Shown piece after piece: positions 16,258 to 23,937 of a DNA stretch of 64,000 bases. The first letter of the stretch is position 1. Each line of letters starts with the position of its first letter. The translations under genes and the position numbers were made by a program. The stretch is from Niabella sp. (GTDB lineage: Bacteria > Bacteroidota > Bacteroidia > Chitinophagales > Chitinophagaceae), in contig JAPUDO010000063.1 of assembly GCA_027493055.1 (NCBI GenBank), positions 1 through 64,000 on the forward strand. Reading direction: 5' to 3'. The notes under the pieces are model-generated. The model was not told the origin of the DNA. It was given only the letters and a program-made list of their open reading frames with translations, and did not search any database.

Positions 16258-16308
16258 GAGCATTGAATTATTGCATATTGAATATTTAATATTCAACAAT
16301 CAATGCTC
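16258..16308. terminator. Inverted repeat between convergent genes
   Basis: GAGCATTGA (16258-16266) pairs with TCAATGCTC (16300-16308). Inside it is the AT-rich palindrome TTGAATATTTAATATTCAA (16278-16296). The structure lies between the convergent methyltransferase gene and the NTF2-like gene, so it may end transcription from both sides. It lacks a GC-rich stem followed by T residues, so termination is inferred from position. Confidence 0.4.
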
Positions 16309-16394
16309 AACTTTCAATACTCATTGATAACATCAACCGTTTAAATAACCGACTTCAACTTCGGCCTTCTGACTTTCCGGTTCCGGACTCCTGC

Positions 16395-16874
16395 TTACTG
16401 CCCCCCATTCATTCTTTCCATAAACCGGTCCAGGCTCTTCCGGGCGCTTTTCTGCACCTTTCCTTTCATAAAACCCGTCCAGCCCAGCAGCGTTCCCTTT
16501 AACCCAAATGCCTGTGCCAGCCATGTACTAAGCCTGAAGCCATCACTATGCTCAATGATCTTCCCATCATTGATCTTCATAAATGCTTTTATATGGTTGG
16601 TCACCCTTTTACCTGTGCCGCTGAATGTGTAGGAAGCTACCCATTTGCAGGTTATATATTCATGATCTATTTCTCTAATATCATCAAAAGTTAAAATGAG
16701 GTCTGTGGCATTGGTACATAACATTTGCCACATAGCCCTCACTTCAGGTCCTTCCAGTAATCCAAATACCGGGTCGCTAAAAATAATATCATCTGCATAG
16801 CAGCTATTCATGGTTTCAAAGTCCCTCCGGCTGAATGCCTCATAAAATTTTTCAACTATTTGCTTATTTGTCAT
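16395..16874 (-). CDS. NTF2-like / SnoaL-like domain protein
   Basis: The 159-residue protein begins MTNKQIVEKFYEAFSRRDFE and continues NSCYADDIIFSDPVFGLL and EGPEVRAMWQML. This is the standard start of the cone-shaped NTF2-like fold, in which a helix pair is followed by a strand with a D-P turn. Later strands are ITCKWVASYTF and VTNHIKAFMKINDGKIIEHS. The last 35 residues are basic (FMKGKVQKSARKSLDRFMER). The fold is used by isomerases, hydrolases and binding proteins; no catalytic set can be assigned. It is a single gene divergent from the GH20 gene. Confidence 0.85.
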   Translation of the reverse strand: MTNKQIVEKFYEAFSRRDFETMNSCYADDIIFSDPVFGLLEGPEVRAMWQMLCTNATDLILTFDDIREIDHEYITCKWVASYTFSGTGKRVTNHIKAFMKINDGKIIEHSDGFRLSTWLAQAFGLKGTLLGWTGFMKGKVQKSARKSLDRFMERMNGGQ

Positions 16875-16971
16875 TTCAACTTTTTTTTAAGCAATCGTTT
16901 GCACTGTATTTCTGTCACATCGGTATTATAAAAATACCTATCTTGGCATTTCATAAAAAATAATCTTTGCT

Positions 16972-18627
16972 ATGCTCAAATCAGTTTCATTTTTATTTAC
17001 CATGCTGGCATGTTGTCACTTTTTAACAGCTCAGAAAGTAAATATTATTCCCCAACCCACAAGCATTACAGAAAGGGCTGGTACATTTACTATAAAGCGT
17101 AATACTGTTATTGTTGCCGGTACCAAAGATGAAATAAAATCAGCAAACTTTTTAAACGATTACCTGAATAGCTATTACGGCTTTAAACTTCCTGTAAAAT
17201 CTTCAGGCAATAAAGGTATCATTATTACCGCTGCAAATACCGGGAAAGACGAATATACTTTAGATGCAGGTAAGAAAGCCATTATTATAAAAGGAAGCTC
17301 TGCCCCTGGCGCTTTTTATGGTGTGCAAACGTTAATACAGCTGCTCCCTCTACAAAAGTCAACAGCGCTTACCGTTCCTGCAGTGAGCATTGCTGATGCT
17401 CCTGCTACCCAGTACAGAGGCTTACACCTGGACGTAAGCCGGCATTATTTTCCTGTTGATTTTTTAAAAAAATATATTGATTTCCTGGCGCTTCATAAAA
17501 TGAACTATTTCCACTGGCACCTTACCGATGACCAGGGCTGGCGTATTGAAATAAAGAAATATCCGGAGTTAACAAAAGTAGGTGCCTGGCGTAATGGTAC
17601 TATTATAGGAAAGTTTCCCGGCACCGGCAATACCAACCAGCGCTATGGTGGTTTCTATACCCAGGAGGAGGCTAAAGAAATAGTGAAGTATGCAGCAGAC
17701 CGGTTTGTTACTGTTATCCCTGAAATAGAAATGCCCGGACATGGAAGCGCAGCTATTGCCGCTTATCCTTTCTTAAGCTGCTTTCCTGAAAAATCTTCTT
17801 TTGAATTTTTTAAAAGAGCGGGAAATAAAGCTCAGAACTGGGCTGGCGCTACTACAGGTAAAACTGTAATGCAGAGCTGGGGTGTATATGATGATATTTT
17901 CTGCGCGGGGAAAGAAAGCACTTTTGAGTTCCTGGAAAATGTGTTAGATGAAGTACTGCCGCTGTTCCCTTCTAAAATTGTACATATAGGCGGTGATGAA
18001 GCACCAAAGAAAAACTGGGAGCAATGCCCTCTTTGCCAGAAGAGAATTAAAGAGCTTAATATAAAAGGAGATAAGAAACATAAGGCCGAGCATTACCTGC
18101 AAAGCTATTTTGTGCAAAGAATGGAAAAATATCTTAACGGAAAAGGAAAAACACTGTTGGGCTGGGACGAGATACTTGAAGGCGGGCTGGCTCCTAACGC
18201 ATGGGTAATGAGCTGGCGCGGTGAAAGCGGTGGTATTGAAGCAGCTACTGAGCAACATAACGTGATTATGACCCCCAACTCTTATGCTTATTTTGATCAT
18301 CAGCAGGTAGCAAAGGATGATTCACTGACCATTACCAATAATGACGGAGGCTTTCTGCCTATCAAAAAAGTATATGGCTGGAAATTGATGCCGGAAAAAC
18401 TTGGAAAGGAGTATCAGCAATATATACAGGGAGGTCAGGCTAATTTATGGACTGAATATATTACTAACTCCGCAAAAGTTGAGTATATGCTCTTCCCCCG
18501 TGTGGCTGCGCTTTGCGAGTCTTTATGGTCACCACAGGATAAAAAAGACTGGGACGGCTTCAGCAAACGACTGGAAACACAGAAAAAGCGATACGATTTG
18601 TGGGGTATCAATTACTACAGCAAATAA
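16972..18627 (+). CDS. Beta-N-acetylhexosaminidase, GH20
   Basis: The 551-residue protein has a signal peptide (1-20, ending FLTAQ), a GH20b N-terminal domain (about 22-145) and the GH20 TIM barrel (about 147-490). Markers include QYRGLHLDVSRHYFPVDFLK, YFHWHLTDDQGWRIEIKKYP, VIPEIEMPGHGSAAIAAYP and the catalytic pair Asp342-Glu343 in HIGGDEAPKKNWEQC. The mechanism is substrate-assisted, with the 2-acetamido group as nucleophile. It releases terminal GlcNAc or GalNAc from chitooligosaccharides or glycans in the periplasm. The bifunctional amino-sugar gene starts 66 bases later, consistent with a two-gene GlcNAc utilisation operon. A small perfect inverted repeat (GGTATT/AATACC, 16922-16938) lies upstream and may be regulatory. 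Confidence 0.94.
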   Translation: MLKSVSFLFTMLACCHFLTAQKVNIIPQPTSITERAGTFTIKRNTVIVAGTKDEIKSANFLNDYLNSYYGFKLPVKSSGNKGIIITAANTGKDEYTLDAGKKAIIIKGSSAPGAFYGVQTLIQLLPLQKSTALTVPAVSIADAPATQYRGLHLDVSRHYFPVDFLKKYIDFLALHKMNYFHWHLTDDQGWRIEIKKYPELTKVGAWRNGTIIGKFPGTGNTNQRYGGFYTQEEAKEIVKYAADRFVTVIPEIEMPGHGSAAIAAYPFLSCFPEKSSFEFFKRAGNKAQNWAGATTGKTVMQSWGVYDDIFCAGKESTFEFLENVLDEVLPLFPSKIVHIGGDEAPKKNWEQCPLCQKRIKELNIKGDKKHKAEHYLQSYFVQRMEKYLNGKGKTLLGWDEILEGGLAPNAWVMSWRGESGGIEAATEQHNVIMTPNSYAYFDHQQVAKDDSLTITNNDGGFLPIKKVYGWKLMPEKLGKEYQQYIQGGQANLWTEYITNSAKVEYMLFPRVAALCESLWSPQDKKDWDGFSKRLETQKKRYDLWGINYYSK

Positions 18628-18693
18628 TAATAATGAGCTAAATGTTACCTGAATTACTTAAATAAATAAACTAAAAAATCAATTTATATACTT

Positions 18694-20622
18694 ATGAGCA
18701 AGAAACAGGATACTATTGGTAAATTAGACAGCCTTGAAAAAATAAACGTTGATATTTTCGCGGATGTAAAAGCCGGATCATTGGCTATTGCCCAAACCAT
18801 TGCTAATCTCATTCGTAAGAAACAAGCTCAAAATCAGCCCTGCGTTTTAGGCTTAGCCACAGGTTCCAGTCCCAAAACCCTTTATGCCGAACTGGTTCGT
18901 ATGCATAAGGAAGAAGGATTAAGCTTTAGTAATGTAATTACTTTCAACCTTGATGAATACTATCCCATAAGCAAAACAGCGCCGCAGAGTTATAACAGCT
19001 TTATGAACGCGCATTTATTCAGCCATGTTGATATTAATCCGGAAAATATTCATATCCCCAATGGAGAGATTGCAAAAGATGATATTAAAGCAGCCTGCAC
19101 CGAATACGAAAAACAAATAGAAGCTGCAGGCGGCATTGACCTGCAAATATTAGGTATAGGAAATAACGGGCATATTGGTTTTAATGAACCTGGCTCCGGT
19201 ATCTATACCAAAACCCGGCTGGTAAACCTTAGCAACAATACCAGGCTGGCCAATGCCTACGAGTTTGCCAAAGTATCTGAAGTACCGCGCATGGCCATTA
19301 CTATGGGTATTGGTACTATCATGAAATCTAAACAGATCATACTGATGGCCTGGGGTCCGGCAAAAGCTATGGCAGTGAAAAAAGCCGTGGAAGATGAGGA
19401 CTCAGAACTGGTTCCGGCATCGTTCCTTCAAAACCACGACAATGTGAGCTTTGTGATTGATGAAGCGGCAGCAGCACAGTTAACCCGCTTTAAATCGCCC
19501 TGGCTTACAGGTGAGTGCGAATGGACACCTAAAATGATCAGGAAGGCAGTAGTTAATATGGCACTTCAGTTGGGTAAAACCGTTTTAAGCCTTACCAACG
19601 AGGATTACAATGATAACGGTTTAAGTGATTTGCTGGTAGAAAAGGGAGATGCTTATGAAATAAACCTTGAAGTGTACTATATGCTTCGCGATAGTATTAC
19701 CGGCTGGCCCGGCGGTAAGCCTAATGCAGTGATCCCCGGACATCCTGAAAGGTCTGAGCCCTATCCAAAACGTGTGATTATCTTCTCTCCTCACCCGGAT
19801 GATGATATCATAAGTATGGGCGGTACTTTCCTGCGCCTGCATGACCAGGGGCATGATGTTCATGTAGGTTATCAAACATCAGGTAACATTGCTGTAACTG
19901 ATGAGTTTGTAACCCGCTTTTTAGATTTTGCTGTTGGCTTTAACGAAATAGCCGATATCAATTCAGAAATACCCGGACAAATCCTCGGCGAAGCCAAAAA
20001 ATATATTGCTGAGAAAAAGCCCGGACAGGTTGATACTGCTACCATCCGCGCAATTAAAGGCCTGATAAGAAGAGGCGAGGCCAAAGCTACCTGTAATTAT
20101 GTGGGTATTAATCCTCAGAATATACATTTTCAAAACCTGCCTTTTTATGAAACAGGCACTATTGAAAAAAATCCATTGGGAGAAGAAGATGTACAGATCA
20201 CTGTTGATCTGTTACGTGAAATAAAACCACACCAGGTTTATTGTGCCGGTGATTTTGCAGATCCGCACGGAACTCACCTGGTTTGTTTTAATGCGGTACT
20301 GAAAGCATTGCAGCGTATTAAAGCTGAAGGTGATGAGTGGATCAACGATTGCTGGTTATGGTTGTATAAAGGGGCATGGCAGGAATGGGATATTGAAGAT
20401 ATTGAAATGGCCATCCCTATGAGCCCATCGCAGGTGTTAAAGAAGCGTTTTGGCATTTTCATCCACCAGTCGCAAAAAGACAGTGTGCCCTTCCAGGGAA
20501 GTGATGACCGCGAATTCTGGCAACGGGCAGAAGAGCGCAATGTCGCTACTGCAAAGATCTATGCAGATCTTGGTCTTACCCATTACGCTGCCATGGAAGC
20601 CTTTGTAAGGTGGCACTATTAG
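18694..20622 (+). CDS. nagB: Glucosamine-6-phosphate deaminase fused to a PIG-L/LmbE deacetylase-like domain
   Basis: The 642-residue cytoplasmic protein has two domains. Residues 15-270 are NagB: LGLATGSSPKTLYAELVRMH, FNLDEYYP with catalytic Asp87, and GIGNNGHIGFNEPGSG with His160 and Glu165. The Asp normally preceding that His in E. coli NagB is Asn158 here. Residues 355-620 are a PIG-L/LmbE metal-dependent hydrolase domain, with the zinc motif HPDDD (367-371) and HGTH (525-528). NagB converts GlcN-6-P to Fru-6-P and ammonia. The second domain suggests that removal of the N-acetyl group from GlcNAc-6-P is carried on the same chain; this is inference, though no separate nagA is nearby. Long NagB-like proteins of this build are known in Bacteroidota. 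It follows the GH20 gene. Confidence 0.9.
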   Translation: MSKKQDTIGKLDSLEKINVDIFADVKAGSLAIAQTIANLIRKKQAQNQPCVLGLATGSSPKTLYAELVRMHKEEGLSFSNVITFNLDEYYPISKTAPQSYNSFMNAHLFSHVDINPENIHIPNGEIAKDDIKAACTEYEKQIEAAGGIDLQILGIGNNGHIGFNEPGSGIYTKTRLVNLSNNTRLANAYEFAKVSEVPRMAITMGIGTIMKSKQIILMAWGPAKAMAVKKAVEDEDSELVPASFLQNHDNVSFVIDEAAAAQLTRFKSPWLTGECEWTPKMIRKAVVNMALQLGKTVLSLTNEDYNDNGLSDLLVEKGDAYEINLEVYYMLRDSITGWPGGKPNAVIPGHPERSEPYPKRVIIFSPHPDDDIISMGGTFLRLHDQGHDVHVGYQTSGNIAVTDEFVTRFLDFAVGFNEIADINSEIPGQILGEAKKYIAEKKPGQVDTATIRAIKGLIRRGEAKATCNYVGINPQNIHFQNLPFYETGTIEKNPLGEEDVQITVDLLREIKPHQVYCAGDFADPHGTHLVCFNAVLKALQRIKAEGDEWINDCWLWLYKGAWQEWDIEDIEMAIPMSPSQVLKKRFGIFIHQSQKDSVPFQGSDDREFWQRAEERNVATAKIYADLGLTHYAAMEAFVRWHY

Positions 20623-20645
20623 TTTTATAATAATATTTTTTATCT

Positions 20646-20676
20646 GAAGCTGTCTTTTGGGGCAGCTTCTTTTTTT
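20646..20676 (+). terminator. Rho-independent terminator after nagB
   Basis: GAAGCTG (20646-20652) pairs with CAGCTTC (20663-20669) across a loop, and a run of T residues follows to 20676. It lies 24 bases after the nagB stop codon and matches the standard hairpin plus T-tract form. Confidence 0.8.
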
Positions 20677-20708
20677 GCGTTGTTTTAAGTATTTTCAGGA
20701 AAAACAGC

Positions 20709-21131
20709 ATGGCCCCAAAACAGCATACCACTAATTATACCAATACCTTTATTGAGGTAGCAGAAGACTGCCCGGCAGCAATGGCCGAAGTGCCAAAATC
20801 TAAAGGAAGTGTAAAAACGGCAGCGCTGTTACAATATGAAATGATAGCAAAGCACCTTTATAAGTTCACGTCTGATGATGTATTATTTCTTGTATATGCA
20901 ACAAAGAATGACCTTACCCGGGCAGCGCACAAAAATGCCGGGTAGGTATTTTTTTCCAAAGGTCAACCTTGCTTCAGAGCCTCACCACTGACCAAGCGAT
21001 ATGGTTTTGGCGTACATGCAGACGAAAAAGGTAAAATTGCTTTATATGGCAGGGAAACAGAGGCGTATAAAAAACTGGCAGCAGCCCCTGATATAAAAAA
21101 AGTAAAAGCGATGCGCAGCTCTAAGAAATGA
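20709..21131 (+). pseudogene. DUF6157 family gene interrupted by an in-frame TAG
   Basis: Reading from the ATG at 20709 gives 78 residues (HTTNYTNTFIEVAEDCPAAM, LLQYEMIAKHLYKFTSDDVL, KNDLTRAAHKNAG) and then TAG at 20943-20945. The same frame continues without a gap to TGA at 21129-21131: VFFSKGQPCFRASPLTKRYG, FGVHADEKGKIALYGRETEA, DIKKVKAMRSSKK. Together the two parts give the normal full DUF6157 length of about 140 residues. The stop falls where the family has Glu or Gln, so a single GAG or CAG to TAG change explains it. The function of DUF6157 is unknown. It could be a fresh pseudogene or a sequencing error; a shortened functional protein seems less likely. Confidence 0.85.
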
Positions 21132-21213
21132 AATTTTCCATCAGTCAGGAAATCCCAGGTATTTTAGAAAATATCAGGCAATTCTTTGCAATGAATATTC
21201 CCTACAGAACAGT

Positions 21214-21252
21214 AAAAAAAATCTCCTGAACTAATATTAGCGCAGGAGATTT
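21214..21252 (-). terminator. Rho-independent terminator after the phosphoesterase gene
   Basis: AAATCTCCTG (21219-21228) and CAGGAGATTT (21243-21252) form a perfect 10-base stem. Read on the minus strand the stem is followed by seven T residues. It stands 20 bases past the stop codon of the minus-strand endonuclease/exonuclease/phosphatase gene and closes the SusC-SusD operon. Confidence 0.8.
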
Positions 21253-21272
21253 CTTAGTAAAACAAGGTTCTT

Positions 21273-22112
21273 CTATTTCAGCTCAACTTCTGCCAAAACA
21301 GGAAAATGATCTGAAGGAAATTTACCAAAATAAGTGTCGGTTAATATCCCCCACCTGCTGGAGGTAAATTGTTTTGTCATAAAGATATGATCGATAACTT
21401 CTGTCCCTCGTGGTGTTCTAAAACCATTGGCAGAAGAATTGTTGGCGTAAGGGAATTTAACGTTTGCATACGCATCGGTTAACAGGTTAGAAGTAGCTAA
21501 ATGCAGGTACCATTCACTCCTCCTGCCTCCGTTGAAATCGCCGGTTAGCAGCACGGGACTATTGCCAGCTATTTCAGTGATTTTTTTCAGGATCAGTACA
21601 CTACTCTCGCGGCGGGCTATAACACCCTGGTGATCGTAATGCACGTTGAAAGTATAGAATTTCTTTCGGGTTTTCCTGTCTTCAAGGTACACCCACGAGC
21701 AGATCCTGTTGCAGCAGGTAGCATCCCAGCCTTTACCCGGTTTGTCAGGTATTTCTGATAACCAGAAATCACCGCTTTTTAATAATTTAAACCGGTCTTT
21801 TTTAAAAAAGATAGCGGAATGTTCCCCTGCATCTTTACCATCATCCCGGCCTTTACCATAACGGGCGTATTCCGGCAGGGCAGCGCTGATGTCTTCCAGC
21901 TGGTTCATCAATCCCTCCTGAACGCCCAGTATGTCGAAGCCATGAAAACGGATAAGGTTGGATACAACAGGCGCCCTGTCTTTCCATAAATTTCCGGTGT
22001 CGCGTGGATTATCGAAACGGATATTAAAAGTGCCTACGGTAATTTTCTGTGCATTAATGCTACAGGAGATTGCCAGTATAAATATGGCAATGGTATATGT
22101 TTTCAGATTCAT
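21273..22112 (-). CDS. Exported endonuclease/exonuclease/phosphatase family protein
   Basis: The 279-residue product has a signal peptide (about 1-21, SCSINAQ); the Cys in this region could also make it a lipoprotein. The EEP fold motifs are in order: TVGTFNIRFDNPRD, FDILGVQEGLMNQL (metal-binding Glu), YTFNVHYDHQGVIARRES, VLLTGDFNGGRRSEWY (Asp/Asn), EVIDHIFMTKQF and FPSDHFPVLAEVEL (catalytic Asp-His). Such enzymes cut phosphodiester bonds in nucleic acids, phospholipids or sugar phosphates. The gene is the last of a SusC-SusD-EEP operon (26 bases after SusD), so its substrate is probably related to what the SusCD pair imports. Endonuclease or sphingomyelinase activity cannot be separated by sequence. 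Confidence 0.88.
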   Translation of the reverse strand: MNLKTYTIAIFILAISCSINAQKITVGTFNIRFDNPRDTGNLWKDRAPVVSNLIRFHGFDILGVQEGLMNQLEDISAALPEYARYGKGRDDGKDAGEHSAIFFKKDRFKLLKSGDFWLSEIPDKPGKGWDATCCNRICSWVYLEDRKTRKKFYTFNVHYDHQGVIARRESSVLILKKITEIAGNSPVLLTGDFNGGRRSEWYLHLATSNLLTDAYANVKFPYANNSSANGFRTPRGTEVIDHIFMTKQFTSSRWGILTDTYFGKFPSDHFPVLAEVELK

Positions 22113-22138
22113 TTGCTGTAATTTTTAAGAAGCTGTTT

Positions 22139-23917
22139 TTATTCCCAGCCCGGGTTTTGTTTTAAATTAGGATTACGCTGAAGGTCGTTCAATGGAATAG
22201 GATAGTAATAATTACGATCGTTCCATTTTCGCGAAATTTCATTCATCCATACCAGCTCGCCGGATGTACCGTTTTTCAGCAATTGTGAGTTAACGGCATT
22301 ACCAATCATGGATGATACATCTACATAGGTAACGCCGCTTACACCCGGAGTAGGTCGTGTACCCTGGTAAAATGCTACGTCTTGTATACCATCTTCATTT
22401 AAATCCATAGGCGTATTTAATGCCGGAACATAAAAGCCGTTCCACTCCTGCTGCATTAATTCACCTCTTTTCCATCTTAGCAGATCGGGAAAGCGCAATC
22501 CCTCCAGGCTTAATTCAATACCACGTTCTCTTCTTACTTCTAATATAGTGGGATTGGTTATACCGGGAAAGTAATGGGCTATCAGGTAGGGATCGGCAGT
22601 GGCAGGCTTTGTGGTTAATCCACCGGTAATGCCCGCCCTTGATCTTAATGCGCCCACAGTCAATGCCCAGTCAGCATCTGTTAAGGTACCCAGCTCGGCT
22701 TTTGCCTCTGCATAGTTCAGTAATACTTCAGCGTAACGAAATAATGCTATAGCATTGGTATTTAAGGCGCCCGCATCATAATACATATCATCAAGCGTCC
22801 ACTTAATAGGCTGGTATCCTGTAAAGGTATAAGAGAAAACAGGCGGCGCCGGTATCTGCTGCCCGTTGCTGATTCTTTTATAATCTCCTAAACGGATAGT
22901 TTGTTTTAACCTCAGGTCACGATTCTTTACCTCGTCTTTGAACAGCATAGTAGGATATGCGGGGTCATTGGTGAAAGGAGTACCGTCCAGTTTTAAATAA
23001 GTGTTGATAAAAGTGCGCGTGAAGCTGGCTTTGGCTCCGTAAGTACCACTGGTCCACCACCAGTTGGCTTCATTAAGCACACCCAGGTTTACATCGGCAA
23101 CAGCAGCCTGTAATACTTCATTGGCTAAAGGAGTATTGCTGGTAAATACCTGGCGGTAAGAGACACCTGCCCCTCCGGCTGTATTAATAGAGAAACCGCC
23201 GTTTTTAATGATCTGATCGGCTGCTGTTGCAGCTTCGTTCAGCCATTTGGCGGCAGTGCCGGTAAGATTTAATTCTGTATGATATTTTCTGAAAGTACCT
23301 TCAAAAAGACAAACCCTCGATTTATAAGCATAGGCCACCCATTTAGTGATTGTGGTGCGGCTGGGATCATTAGCAGTCTGTATATTGGCACAGGCAAAAT
23401 CAAGGTCAGCCAACACGGAGTCCATCACCAGCTCTCTTTTATCACGGCCAGCGGTTAATGCGGGATCATCAATATCCAAAGCTTTACCAATCCAGGGAAC
23501 ATCGCCAAAACGTTTTACTTTTTCCATATAAAAGTATGCCCTGAAATAGCGGGCTATGCCCAGGTAGTTATTGCGCACAGCCTCCGGTACTGCAGGATCA
23601 TTACAGTTTTGTATGAAGTAATTGATATTCCTTAAATCATTCCAGGTCCAACCTGAACTATTATTGGCAGCAAAACCTCCTTCACGGATAAAATCCGGTA
23701 CAGACCTCACTGCCAGATAATCGGACATAGCATCCTGGCTGGTTGAGTTCTTGGGAAGGAAGCCCATTCCATAAAATGAATTGGTATATAATTTTAAACC
23801 GTTTTCTGTACCAAAAACGGCCTTCTTGGACGCGGTTGATTGCGGTACCTGATCCAGCTTATCGCAGGCAGCAAAACACAGGCTGCCCAACAAAATTCCT
23901 ATATAAATTTTTTTCAT
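22139..23917 (-). CDS. SusD/RagB family nutrient-binding lipoprotein
   Basis: The 592-residue product carries a lipoprotein signal (LGSLCFAACDKLDQVPQS, Cys18). The SusD fold follows: FGTENGLKLYTNSFYG near the N-terminus, the TPR-like helices (YLGIARYFRAYFYMEKVKRF, GDVPWIGKALDIDDPAL), the loop region, and the C-terminal RagB signature (ALFRYAEVLLNYAEAKAELG, LEVRRERGIELSLEGLRFPD, LLRWKRGELM, YYYPIPLNDLQRNPNLKQN). It caps the SusC transporter on the cell surface and binds the oligomeric nutrient. It lies between the SusC gene (20 bases upstream) and the phosphoesterase gene. The ligand is unknown. Confidence 0.95.
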   Translation of the reverse strand: MKKIYIGILLGSLCFAACDKLDQVPQSTASKKAVFGTENGLKLYTNSFYGMGFLPKNSTSQDAMSDYLAVRSVPDFIREGGFAANNSSGWTWNDLRNINYFIQNCNDPAVPEAVRNNYLGIARYFRAYFYMEKVKRFGDVPWIGKALDIDDPALTAGRDKRELVMDSVLADLDFACANIQTANDPSRTTITKWVAYAYKSRVCLFEGTFRKYHTELNLTGTAAKWLNEAATAADQIIKNGGFSINTAGGAGVSYRQVFTSNTPLANEVLQAAVADVNLGVLNEANWWWTSGTYGAKASFTRTFINTYLKLDGTPFTNDPAYPTMLFKDEVKNRDLRLKQTIRLGDYKRISNGQQIPAPPVFSYTFTGYQPIKWTLDDMYYDAGALNTNAIALFRYAEVLLNYAEAKAELGTLTDADWALTVGALRSRAGITGGLTTKPATADPYLIAHYFPGITNPTILEVRRERGIELSLEGLRFPDLLRWKRGELMQQEWNGFYVPALNTPMDLNEDGIQDVAFYQGTRPTPGVSGVTYVDVSSMIGNAVNSQLLKNGTSGELVWMNEISRKWNDRNYYYPIPLNDLQRNPNLKQNPGWE

Positions 23918-23937
23918 CTGCTTGTTTTTTTAGTGCG

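Noticed and set aside
20943-20945. TAG in the DUF6157 gene read as a recoded amino acid
   Set aside because: Nothing nearby suggests pyrrolysine or programmed read-through, and the site is an ordinary Glu/Gln position. A nonsense mutation or sequence error is simpler.
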